From Candidatus Aenigmatarchaeota archaeon (GTDB lineage: Archaea; Aenigmatarchaeota; Aenigmatarchaeia; QMZS01): a DNA stretch of 23,975 nucleotides. A model generated the notes under the pieces. That model was not told the origin of the DNA and made no database searches. It was given only the letters and a program-made list of their open reading frames with translations. Positions 6,629-13,599 of the stretch are shown here, in pieces. How positions within the stretch are numbered: the first letter of the stretch is position 1; every line of letters begins with the position of its first letter. The DNA lies in NCBI GenBank assembly GCA_003663295.1, contig QMZS01000004.1, positions 1-23,975 of the forward strand, read 5' to 3'. A program made the position numbers and the translations under genes.

Positions 6629-7158
6629 ATTATCAACCCCGCGGAGAATGCGGTTATGAATTGCATTACTCCGAAAGCTGCAAGGAATGCAACAGGCACA
6701 AAACCTAAACTATACAATACAAATGCGGATGCAGCAAGGAAAATTGCTTTAAAAATACTTCCATAAACTGCGCCAACCATATAATGTTTCTTGTCTTTCA
6801 GATAAAACTTTTTCACGCTAAATATTAAAATTGCATTTCCAATCCAGATAAATGGCAACATAAAAAATAAATAAACTGTTAGCGGACCAAACAAAATTCC
6901 CTTTATCAGCACACCGAGGCTTGGAAGAAATATTAAAGGTAACAGATTCTTCCCTTTTGTGTATAATGCCCCTGCAATCAACATTGAGTTTACGACTGCC
7001 CCAAGTAAAAACTGGGATTGAAATAAGAATAAAGGGGTTAAAAAAGCTATCATTGAATAAGAACCAATTTCAAGCAAGTCTTTTGTTCTTGACTGATGGA
7101 TTCCTGCTCTTAGATTAACCAGACTTGTTATGTTTTTGCAAATACCTGTGAGTTCCAT
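6589..7158 (-). CDS. Polytopic membrane protein, possibly ECF-transporter S-component-like
   Basis: About 189 residues with five or six hydrophobic helices, e.g. about 35-55, 58-75, 80-100, 104-122, 140-160 and 163-182. I chose the ATG at 7158 (MELTGICKN), not the upstream in-frame start at 7194. A TATA-like box (7177-7185, minus strand) is centred 23 nt from 7158 and would lie inside the longer version. Size, helix count and the short connecting loops resemble substrate-binding S components of ECF vitamin transporters, but no diagnostic motif is visible, so the identity is a guess. Its 3' end converges on the broken nuclease gene. Confidence 0.7.
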   Translation of the reverse strand: MELTGICKNITSLVNLRAGIHQSRTKDLLEIGSYSMIAFLTPLFLFQSQFLLGAVVNSMLIAGALYTKGKNLLPLIFLPSLGVLIKGILFGPLTVYLFFMLPFIWIGNAILIFSVKKFYLKDKKHYMVGAVYGSIFKAIFLAASAFVLYSLGFVPVAFLAAFGVMQFITAFSAGLIIYPINRWRLRNKK

Positions 7159-7176
7159 AACTAATACCTTAATTGA

Positions 7177-7185
7177 TATATTAAA
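7177..7185 (-). promoter_or_regulatory. TATA box deciding the start of the membrane protein gene
   Basis: On the minus strand it reads TTTAATATA, centred 23 nt upstream of the ATG at 7158. This is the leaderless spacing seen at other genes of the window and favours the shorter start. Confidence 0.5.
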
Positions 7186-7236
7186 TTTAATCAAAAGTTA
7201 ATTTAACCGATTAACAAAATATCCATTAAAACCAAT

Positions 7237-8649
7237 TTATTTGACTGTTAAAAATCCCCACCAAGGCAATCTCTCATTAAGAACCGTTGCTTCTTCAATT
7301 CCAGCATTAACAGTTAACTCATTTTCAACTTCCACCGGAATCAAACCAAATAACCTTCTGTTCTCCATTGATTTAATTTTGTAAACTAATTTGTTGTTTT
7401 CTTTTTTTAATTCCATTTCTTTGGCTCTAAGTTTAAGTTTTGACGCAACATCGCTTGCAAGAATTTTTATCTCAGAATTATTCATCACAATAGTATTATT
7501 CTTTATTGTCAACCCCTTTGATTTAATCTTAATATCTCCATCTTCAATCATCACCTGCAGTTTTTCAGGTCTTATTGTCAGGTTCTTATTCTTTATCATT
7601 ACAGATATTTTCTTGTTGACTGAATTAACAACAACACCGTCCGCTTTAATCACCCCAGGTTCCATTCTAAATTCATCAACCAGTTCGCTCATTTCATCCG
7701 CATTAAGTTCATCCTTGCTTCTTATCAATTCTTCTATAAGTCTGTCAATCTCATTCCTGAGTTCTTTTAAATCCCTTATTCTATCTTCTGAATCAATTTC
7801 CTTTGACATTATCTTGCTGATTTTTACTTTGTAATAACTGGAAATCTCATTGCCTGAAGAAATTACAATTGGTTTTGCTTCTATAGATTCTTCATTTGTG
7901 AGATCTCCTCCGCTGCCACCGCCTGAACTTCCTGATTCAGAGCTACTGCTTCCGCCAGAACCGTCGGTGTTGGATTTAAGTAATTTGCATCTTATCCTAA
8001 TCCTGTTAATCTCTTCATTAATCTCAGTTATTGTCCTCTTTATTCTTTCTTTTCCATCTTCTGAATATCCTTTAGCCTCAAGTTCAGCGTCCGACAATTT
8101 ATATAATAATTCATAATGTTTTCTCTTCTCAACATATCTGTCAATCTGTGAACATATATCAATATAATCAGGTCTTGATTCTACCTCCTTTGCGGTTACA
8201 GTCTGTTGATTCCTGCATCTTTTCATTTCATCATTGGTTCTCTCTTTTATTGTTCTTATTTTTTCATGTAATTTATTTACCAAATATTCGTCCCCGCTTT
8301 CTTCAGCCTCTTCAAGCAATTCCACCAATTTTTTTAGTTCCTTCATCAACTCAGAATCAATAACGCAAACTCTTTGCGTATTTGTCAAAGAAACAGAACC
8401 ATCAGAATTGGTAACCGATGAGCTTGCACTGGGACCTACTCCACCTCCATTAGAAGTAATAGTTCCATTTGCACTGGGACCCACTCCACCTCCATTAGAA
8501 GTAATAGTTCCATTTGCATAAGAAATTGCGGTAGGAGCTACACTTGTTCCACCTCCGGAAGAAACACCTTCATCATCAGAAGCGATTACTGCGGACATTC
8601 CAAATACCAGAAATATTAATGTTAAAAAAGTTAATAGTTTGTTTGCCAT
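7237..8649 (-). CDS. Secreted or surface coiled-coil protein with Gly/Ser linkers, unknown
   Basis: The 470-residue protein begins with a signal peptide (M-A-N-K then a hydrophobic core to about residue 22 and A-V-I-A-S as likely cleavage region). Residues about 30-80 are low-complexity Gly/Ser/Asn with two tandem copies of a 15-residue unit (ANGTITSNGGGVGPS). Residues about 95-225 are charged and helical (coiled coil). A Gly/Ser spacer follows at about 226-245, then another helical region to about 330 and a beta-rich C-terminal domain (about 335-470) with repeating K-N-K-x-L-T-I and K-I-K-S-K-G-L-T-I strands. There is no C-terminal anchor. Likely exported; function unknown. Confidence 0.75.
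   Translation of the reverse strand: MANKLLTFLTLIFLVFGMSAVIASDDEGVSSGGGTSVAPTAISYANGTITSNGGGVGPSANGTITSNGGGVGPSASSSVTNSDGSVSLTNTQRVCVIDSELMKELKKLVELLEEAEESGDEYLVNKLHEKIRTIKERTNDEMKRCRNQQTVTAKEVESRPDYIDICSQIDRYVEKRKHYELLYKLSDAELEAKGYSEDGKERIKRTITEINEEINRIRIRCKLLKSNTDGSGGSSSSESGSSGGGSGGDLTNEESIEAKPIVISSGNEISSYYKVKISKIMSKEIDSEDRIRDLKELRNEIDRLIEELIRSKDELNADEMSELVDEFRMEPGVIKADGVVVNSVNKKISVMIKNKNLTIRPEKLQVMIEDGDIKIKSKGLTIKNNTIVMNNSEIKILASDVASKLKLRAKEMELKKENNKLVYKIKSMENRRLFGLIPVEVENELTVNAGIEEATVLNERLPWWGFLTVK
8426..8515 (-). repeat. Two tandem 45-bp repeats inside the secreted protein gene
   Basis: Copies at 8426-8470 and 8471-8515 differ at a single base (T or C in the middle). Each encodes the same 15 residues, so the reading frame is kept whatever the copy number. 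The near identity at nucleotide level points to a recent duplication. Confidence 0.9.
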
Positions 8650-8717
8650 AAATAAATTAACAAATATATATTAATAACCAAAAGTTTTCCGATTCCTGAA
8701 AATGATGAATTATCTTG

Positions 8718-9329
8718 TTAATTTTCTTCTGCCTCTTCTCTGCCATCACCAATTTCCCAGTCAACAATTTCTATTTGATCCCAATTATTGCCTATTAGCA
8801 TTTCAGTTGGTTTTTTCTCTCTATAATTTATTAAATTATTCAGTCCAATTAACTCACTCACAATTCTTGATTGACCAGCACCATCCCTCCAGTCATCAAA
8901 TTTAATTTCATAGTTTATTGAACTTGAATCTGATTCCAGGGTAATATCATATAATCCATTAACGGAATATCTTAAACTACCATTATCGCTCTCCATTTCT
9001 TTTAAAACATATCCGCGGTATTTCATCATCTCAAGGATATCCTTAATTTCATGTTTAACTAAGTCTCTATAGATTTGGTCTGAAGTATCTATAGAAATTG
9101 GAAAGGGTTCAATTAATTTTATTGGTTCGGCTTTTTCATCCATGCTATTAAGCTCCTTCTCTCTTTGCAAACCATTTAAAAATCCATCCAAATCAGAACC
9201 CTACTTCTTTTCTAAGTTATAGTTCTCCAAATCAATTGAAGTATAATTCAAACTACCTTTTATACAAATTTCTGCAGGAGTGTAATTCTGAAGAGATGCT
9301 CTAAGAACCAAACCCGCAGTACTAGCCAT
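8718..9329 (-). CDS. Uncharacterised acidic protein, frame interrupted by an in-frame TAG (possible pseudogene)
   Basis: An ATG at 9329 with a well-placed TATA box opens 42 codons (MASTAGLVLRASLQNYTPAE, then ICIKGSLNYTSIDLENYNLE). Codon 43 is TAG (9201-9203). The same frame then continues for 160 more codons (GSDLDGFLNGLQREKELNSM and on) to the stop at 8718. The downstream part alone could begin at a TTG (9191) or at the ATG of NSMDEK, but neither has a promoter as good. TAG ends other genes of the window (Ogg, the small membrane protein ending at 12047), so it is an ordinary stop here. Readings: recent nonsense mutation, or read-through. The product is acidic and soluble-looking, with W-x-x-x-x-W-x-I-G-D near its end; no family recognised. 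Confidence 0.5.
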
Positions 9330-9348
9330 ATTTTTATTTACTTTAAAG

Positions 9349-9356
9349 TATTTAAA
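9349..9356 (-). promoter_or_regulatory. TATA box of the TAG-interrupted ORF
   Basis: TTTAAATA on the minus strand, centred about 23 nt before the ATG at 9329. It is the reason for treating 9329, and not a site after the TAG, as the original start. Confidence 0.5.
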
Positions 9357-9362
9357 TAAAAA

Positions 9363-10298
9363 TTATTTCTTCAAACTCGCCAAAAATGCCTCAACCTGAA
9401 TCAAAGGATTTGAACCCTCCACAATCCTGAATTCATAATCAGCAAGAAGTTTAATAACCCTGACTTTTTCATCGTCCTCAATTTCCAGTTTAAATATCTG
9501 GGAATAAATCTGTTTTAAAAGAGCGTCCGGACTTACTCCCCGCTCAATCATCAAATTGTAAAGTTTCTTTCTTGATTCCAAAAACTTTCCAGTTAGCGCA
9601 AATTTTAATAACTCCTCAATATCCCCGCTCTTTGCTTTTCCAATTACTTCGAGAACAGTCTCCTCTGAAATCTCCTTGTCTATTGAAGCGCATGCCTGTA
9701 GGATATTTGTTGCTCTTCTTAAATCACCCCCACACTCGCCAAAGATTTGTTCTATAGCCCCATCATCAATTTTTAACTGTTCCTTTTCAGCGATTTTCTT
9801 CACGCATTCCTCAACATCATTTTTTGCAACAGGTTTAAACCTAAAGATTACGCACCTTGACTGGATTGGCTCAATTAATTTAGAAGAATAATTGCAGTCC
9901 AAAATAAATCTGCAGGTTCCTGAATAATTTTCCATTGTTCTTCTCAGAGCCTGTTGCGCATCTTTGGTTAAAGCATCTGCTTCGTCCAAAAGAATAATCT
10001 TAAATTCCGCTTTCCCTATTGGTTGGGTTCTTGCAAAATCCTTAATTTTTATTCTGACAGTCTCAATCCCTCTCTCATCAGATGCATTTAATTCAACAAA
10101 ATTGAATTTATCCCCGAAAAGCTCATTAACAAGGCAAAGGGCTGTTGTTGTCTTTCCTGTTCCCTGCATCCCAGCAAACATCAGATTGGGAATAGAACCT
10201 TTTGAAACAAATGCTCTGAGTCTCTTAACAGTATTCTGCTGACCATAAACCTCATCAAGTTTCTTTGGTCTGTATTTTTCTGTCCAAAGTTCAAACAT
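9363..10298 (-). CDS. rfcS: Replication factor C small subunit (clamp loader ATPase)
   Basis: AAA+ ATPase of the archaeal clamp loader, which opens the PCNA ring and places it on primed DNA. The 311-residue product starts W-T-E-K-Y-R-P-K (RFC box II). Walker A is G43-M-Q-G-T-G-K-T-T51, Walker B L-L-D-E-A-D at 103-108, the N-A-S-D-E-R-G motif is at 71-77, sensor 1 is around N136 and the S-R-C arginine-finger motif at 147-149. The C-terminal helical collar (about 230-311) is complete. Walker A has M-Q where most family members have P-P, a conservative oddity outside the Lys-Thr core. No intein is present. The large subunit is not in this window. Confidence 0.97.
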   Translation of the reverse strand: MFELWTEKYRPKKLDEVYGQQNTVKRLRAFVSKGSIPNLMFAGMQGTGKTTTALCLVNELFGDKFNFVELNASDERGIETVRIKIKDFARTQPIGKAEFKIILLDEADALTKDAQQALRRTMENYSGTCRFILDCNYSSKLIEPIQSRCVIFRFKPVAKNDVEECVKKIAEKEQLKIDDGAIEQIFGECGGDLRRATNILQACASIDKEISEETVLEVIGKAKSGDIEELLKFALTGKFLESRKKLYNLMIERGVSPDALLKQIYSQIFKLEIEDDEKVRVIKLLADYEFRIVEGSNPLIQVEAFLASLKK

Positions 10299-10473
10299 TA
10301 TTATAGTTGTTTAAAAATATAGGAACCATTACGAATGATATAATTCAATATCAAAACTACTTCCGATAACAATATATAATTACTAAAAATCACTGTTATC
10401 AACCTTTTAAAAAATTAATAATTATATGTTTATGCTCCTGTAGTCTAGCTCGGTCCAGGATCCCGGCCTTTCG

Positions 10474-10562
10474 AAGTCAGCCTTTAAATAAGGCCGACAC
10501 TCCAAACCAAGAAATTGGTTAATAAAGAAGGGTGTGAGACGTTAAGTCTATGACATGAAGAT
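10474..10562 (+). other. tRNA-Glu intron 1 (anticodon loop, 37/38)
   Basis: An 89-nt intron at the canonical position. TTTC of the anticodon loop pairs with GAAG just before the 3' splice site, leaving short bulges (GAA, ATA); GTCA/TGAC forms an inner helix. The intron contains two further hairpins: GCCTT/AAGGC and ACACTC/GGGTGT, the latter enclosing AACCAA/TTGGTT with a GAAA loop. Exact ends may differ by a nucleotide. Confidence 0.85.
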
Positions 10563-10583
10563 AGCCGGTGACCCGGGTTCAAA

Positions 10584-10646
10584 TAACCTTTTTCTTTTCA
10601 AAAAAGAAAAACGTTAACGAAAAAGAAAATAATTCGTAAATGAGAA
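10584..10646 (+). other. tRNA-Glu intron 2 (T-loop, 59/60)
   Basis: A 63-nt intron. T-loop TTCA (10578-10581) pairs with TGAG (10641-10644); AAT bulges flank the helix on both sides, and cutting inside them restores TTCAAAT. Just inside is a 10-bp hairpin made of a T/C-rich strand and its A/G-rich complement (10589-10598 with 10602-10611). Boundaries could shift within the repeated AAT. Confidence 0.85.
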
Positions 10647-10671
10647 TCCCGGCGGGAGCATGCTTTTAATT

Positions 10672-11124
10672 ATGGAAGAAGGAACAATTTACGTACCTGA
10701 AGGAATTGAAGATATAGGATACAAAACAAAATATTCTGCGGGTTATGATATATGCTCAAATGAAACCCTAAAAATACCGCCTAAAACAAGCAAACTTGTG
10801 GATACGGGAATAATAGTTAAACTCAATAACAAAAACATATTTGCCTCCTTATTTATAAGAAGTTCTCTCCCAGGAAAGAAAAACCTGATGATGTTAAATT
10901 CTGTGGGTATTATTGACCCGGATTATTGCGGAAGAGAAGACTCAATAAAAATGAATTTGTACAATTTTGGGGAAACCGAAAGTGTTATTGAAAAAGGCGA
11001 AAGAATAGGACAGATTGTGTTTTTAAAATTTGAAAAACCTGAATTAAATGTAATTCACGATAAAGAACTGCTTGATGAAAATAATCGAGGTGGTTTTGGG
11101 AGCACTGATAAAAAAACAAATTAG
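10672..11124 (+). CDS. dut: dUTP diphosphatase (dUTPase)
   Basis: Trimeric enzyme that hydrolyses dUTP to dUMP and pyrophosphate, keeping uracil out of DNA and feeding dTMP synthesis. All five family motifs are present in order: A-G-Y-D-I, R-S-S-L-P-G-K-K, N-S-V-G-I-I-D-P-D-Y-C-G-R, G-E-R-I-G-Q-I-V-F and R-G-G-F-G-S-T-D at the C-terminus. I chose the ATG at 10672 (MEEGTIYVPEG, 150 residues). An in-frame ATG at 10660 exists, but its A is the discriminator base of tRNA-Glu and it would add only M-L-L-I. Motif 3 has C-G-R where R-G-E or similar is common. The gene is probably transcribed with, or directly after, the tRNA. Confidence 0.93.
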   Translation: MEEGTIYVPEGIEDIGYKTKYSAGYDICSNETLKIPPKTSKLVDTGIIVKLNNKNIFASLFIRSSLPGKKNLMMLNSVGIIDPDYCGREDSIKMNLYNFGETESVIEKGERIGQIVFLKFEKPELNVIHDKELLDENNRGGFGSTDKKTN

Positions 11125-11180
11125 TTCTATGAAATATTAGAATAAACAATCTAAAAATGCAAATATCTTTTACAAAATAA

Positions 11181-11753
11181 TTATTTCCCCTGAGTTTTAT
11201 TTGACCTAATACTTGGTCTTATCTTCTCAGCACCAACCCCTTTGCGACTTAAACCCCTTGATTTTTTGGCAGCTGAAGTCATTCCTCTGAAAACTCTGCC
11301 TTTATGCTGTCTTTCAAGCATCCAGTTAACATCTTTATCATTCCTTATCTGAGGGTGATTTTTATCCACTAAAATTACTTCAAACCAAGTGCTTTTACCG
11401 TCTTCGCCAACCCAGTAAGAATTTAAAACCTCAAGATTTGGGAATTTCCTTGCAACTCTTTCTTCAATAATAACCTGTTTGCTCTTTTTTGCGGGTATTC
11501 TTGTACCTAAATTTGATGGTTTTCTTCCTTTTGTTATCCTGGTTCTTACTCGGGTTCCTTTTTTGATTTTAGCTCTTGTAACTATAAATCCTTGTTTTGC
11601 TTTGTAACCTAACGCTTTAGCTCTGTCTAATCGAGTTGGTTTATCTATTTTAACAACAACATTTTCTTTTCTGTATTCTATTAATCTCTCTTTATAAACC
11701 TCATTTTTCTTGGGAACTTTCCAAATTTCCCTCAAATATTTACCAAATCCCAT
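11181..11753 (-). CDS. rpl15e: Ribosomal protein L15e
   Basis: A 50S ribosomal protein shared by archaea and eukaryotes that binds 23S rRNA. The 190-residue basic protein starts MGFGKYLREIWK and contains the family stretches R-L-D-R-A-K-A-L-G-Y-K-A-K-Q-G, V-R-T-R-I-T-K-G-R-K-P, L-N-S-Y-W-V-G-E-D-G-K, W-F-E-V-I-L-V-D and the C-terminal R-G-L-S-R-K-G-V-G-A-E-K-I-R-P-S. The start at 11753 is preferred over an upstream TTG because a TATA-like box (11771-11780, minus strand) lies about 23 nt before it. Divergent from the small membrane protein gene, with 39 nt between the two starts. Confidence 0.97.
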   Translation of the reverse strand: MGFGKYLREIWKVPKKNEVYKERLIEYRKENVVVKIDKPTRLDRAKALGYKAKQGFIVTRAKIKKGTRVRTRITKGRKPSNLGTRIPAKKSKQVIIEERVARKFPNLEVLNSYWVGEDGKSTWFEVILVDKNHPQIRNDKDVNWMLERQHKGRVFRGMTSAAKKSRGLSRKGVGAEKIRPSIRSNKTQGK

Positions 11754-11770
11754 TATAAAACTAATCAAAA

Positions 11771-11780
11771 TAATTTAATA
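11771..11780 (-). promoter_or_regulatory. TATA-like box between rpl15e and the divergent gene
   Basis: TATTAAATTA on the minus strand, centred about 23 nt before the L15e start. The same AT-rich stretch read on the plus strand (TTTAATAC) lies 12-19 nt before the divergent ATG at 11793, so the two promoters overlap. Confidence 0.45.
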
Positions 11781-11792
11781 CCTATATTATAT

Positions 11793-12047
11793 ATGAACAC
11801 AATAGTAAAACTGATAATTGGGCTGTTAATTACCCTGTCCGGGATTGCCTGGTATGTATTCCATAGTTCTTTTGAAATGGCTGGATTGATGGATTCCTTA
11901 TTCAGTCTAAAAGTGCTTCTCTCAGGTTCTATCGGGATGGTCCTGATTTTAACAGGATTATTGATAATGTGGGTGGAATTAGAAGAACTTAAAGACGAAA
12001 AATTAGAGAAAAAAACTGAAGGGAATAAAAAAACAAAGAAAAAATAG
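11793..12047 (+). CDS. Small two-helix membrane protein, unknown
   Basis: The 84-residue protein has hydrophobic helices at about 5-23 and 40-61, a short loop between them and a strongly charged C-terminal tail (E-E-L-K-D-E-K then a Lys-rich end). Both termini should be cytoplasmic. I do not recognise the family. It shares its promoter region with the divergent L15e gene. Confidence 0.6.
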   Translation: MNTIVKLIIGLLITLSGIAWYVFHSSFEMAGLMDSLFSLKVLLSGSIGMVLILTGLLIMWVELEELKDEKLEKKTEGNKKTKKK

Positions 12048-12171
12048 GTTTGATTTTATTTTTTATATATGATTTCCAATTAATAGAAAGTCTAGATATT
12101 CTTTTTCAAATAATCTAGTTCTTCAAAAAAATTAATAAATGATTTAATTATTTTAAATTTATAATAAATCC

Positions 12172-12312
12172 ATGGGGAAAATATATCCTGTTGTAAGATA
12201 CAAAACATTAATTGAGGGAAAATTAGGGTATCACCATGCATATAATCTCGGTCCAATAGAATACACTAATTTAGCAAACAGACCAGAAGTCATAATAATA
12301 TACCCCAAGTAA
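12172..12312 (+). CDS. Small ORF, 46 residues, unknown
   Basis: The frame begins ATGGGG and encodes MGKIYPVVRYKTLIEGKLGY, HHAYNLGPIEYTNLANRPEV, IIIYPK. A TATA-like TTTAATTA (12143-12150) lies about 25 nt upstream, the leaderless spacing seen elsewhere. Composition (Tyr, Ile, Pro, His-His) is compatible with a small folded protein. It fills an otherwise empty 319-nt gap. Existence as a gene is likely but unproven. Confidence 0.45.
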   Translation: MGKIYPVVRYKTLIEGKLGYHHAYNLGPIEYTNLANRPEVIIIYPK

Positions 12313-12366
12313 ACCACTCCAGAAATCAGACAATCCCTATAGATTAATTATTCCATTTCATAAATT

Positions 12367-13563
12367 ATGATTTACTCGCATTCCAGACTTGCGTCTTTTG
12401 AACAATGTCCTCTGAAATTTAAATTTAGATACCTTGATTTAATCAAACCAAAAGTATCGCAAAGCGTGGAAGCTTTCATGGGGAGTATGGTTCACAATAC
12501 TCTTGAAAAACTTTATAAAGATGTAAAATTCAAGAAAGAAAATTCAGTTGAAGAAATGATTGGATATTATAATAAACTTTGGAAAGAAGAGTGGAGCGAT
12601 TCAATTAGGATAGTGAGGAAAGAATACAAAGAAGAAAATTTCAGGAAGATGGGGGAGCAATATCTTAGAGATTATTACAAAAGATATTACCCATTCACAG
12701 ATGGGAAAATTATTGGGATTGAGAAAAAAATAATGATTTCCCTTGACAAAGAAGGGAAATACCAGTTACAGGGATTTATTGACAGATTGATGTCAACCGG
12801 GGACGGAGAATATGAAATCCATGATTACAAAACAAACATTGAAGTTCCACAGGTGGAATACCTTAAAAAAGACAGGCAACTTGCTCTTTATGCAATAGCA
12901 ATTATCGAAAAATATCAAGACGCAAAAAATGTAAAATTGATCTGGCATTTTCTGTCAGGAAACAAAGAAATAGTGATTGAAAAAACAAATGAGGAGCTTG
13001 AAACCTTGAGAAAAGATATGATTAAACTGATTGATAAAGTGGAAAGCGAAAAAGAATTTAAACATAAACCCTCAGCGTTATGCGGATGGTGCGAGTTCAG
13101 GGATATCTGCCCGGAATGGAAACACCTGATAAAAACCGAAGACCTTGAGCCAAACAAATTTCTTGAAGATTCCGGGGTGGATTTGGTGAACAAATATGTT
13201 GAACTTAATGATAAAAAAAAGGAACTTGTAAAAGAAGTTGACAAAAATATTGAACTTGTAAAAGAAGCGATTATAAAATTCTGCGAGAGGGAAAATGTAA
13301 CTTCAGTAAACGGGTCAAATTATATATCAAGAATCTGGGTGAAAGATGTTTCCAAATTCCCGGGGAAAAATGATGAGAGAAGAGGGGAACTTAATAAAAT
13401 AATCAAAGAAGGAAATCTTTGGGGGGAACTTTCAGAACTCGATACTTTTAAATTATCAAGAATCTATGATACCCTTCCTCCAGAAATAGCCAAAAAATTG
13501 GAGGGGTTAAGAAAAATGGAACGGATTGAAAGAATTTATCTTAAAAAGAAAAATTCCCGGTAA
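12367..13563 (+). CDS. Cas4/RecB-like PD-(D/E)XK nuclease with four-Cys Fe-S site
   Basis: A DNA exonuclease-type protein of 398 residues. Residues 1-260 form the RecB/AddB C-terminal-like nuclease. It has S-R-L-A-S-F-E-Q-C14-P, M-G-S-M-V-H43-N-T-L-E, the first active-site Asp in G-F-I-D139-R, D153-Y-K155-T as the D-x-K catalytic pair, and R-Q-L-A-L-Y-A as the QxxxY-like motif. C14 together with C239-x-x-C242-x5-C248 gives the iron-sulfur arrangement of Cas4 and AddB. Residues about 260-398 are a helical, charged extra domain. No CRISPR array or cas gene is in this window, so a stand-alone repair or recombination role is more likely than spacer acquisition. Confidence 0.85.
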   Translation: MIYSHSRLASFEQCPLKFKFRYLDLIKPKVSQSVEAFMGSMVHNTLEKLYKDVKFKKENSVEEMIGYYNKLWKEEWSDSIRIVRKEYKEENFRKMGEQYLRDYYKRYYPFTDGKIIGIEKKIMISLDKEGKYQLQGFIDRLMSTGDGEYEIHDYKTNIEVPQVEYLKKDRQLALYAIAIIEKYQDAKNVKLIWHFLSGNKEIVIEKTNEELETLRKDMIKLIDKVESEKEFKHKPSALCGWCEFRDICPEWKHLIKTEDLEPNKFLEDSGVDLVNKYVELNDKKKELVKEVDKNIELVKEAIIKFCERENVTSVNGSNYISRIWVKDVSKFPGKNDERRGELNKIIKEGNLWGELSELDTFKLSRIYDTLPPEIAKKLEGLRKMERIERIYLKKKNSR

Positions 13564-13599
13564 AATCTTCAAAAATTATTTATTTCTAAAATTTTCTGG

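Larger units (their letters stand above)
10434..10660 (+). tRNA. tRNA-Glu (UUC) with two introns
   Basis: The acceptor stem GCTCCTG (10434-10440) pairs with CGGGAGC (10653-10659), discriminator A at 10660; CCA is not encoded. The D-arm is 10443-10462 and the anticodon stem CCGGC pairs with GCCGG (10564-10568) around loop C-T-T-T-C-G-A. The T-stem is CCGGG (10573-10577) with CCCGG (10648-10652). Removing introns 10474-10562 and 10584-10646 gives a regular 75-nt tRNA with T-loop TTCAAAT. Without the second intron the T-arm could not close next to the acceptor stem, so its presence is well supported. The last base coincides with the first base of a possible dUTPase start. Confidence 0.93.

Noticed and set aside
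7159..7194. Twelve extra N-terminal residues of the membrane protein
   Set aside because: They contain the TATA box that best fits the ATG at 7158.
7391..8521. Long Ser/Leu-rich reading frames opposite the secreted protein gene
   Set aside because: They are mirror frames of a gene with signal peptide and clear repeats, and have no recognisable domains or starts.
9191..9191. TTG start for the ORF ending at 8718
   Set aside because: It lies just after an in-frame TAG; a better promoter and ATG are found at 9329 in the same frame, so the TTG is probably only the first available start-like codon.
8718..9329. Pyrrolysine at the in-frame TAG
   Set aside because: No pyrrolysine gene is visible and TAG is used as an ordinary stop by other genes here, for example those ending at 12047 and 19863.
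12367..13563. CRISPR-Cas locus
   Set aside because: The Cas4-like nuclease stands alone; no repeat-spacer array or other cas gene is present in the window.
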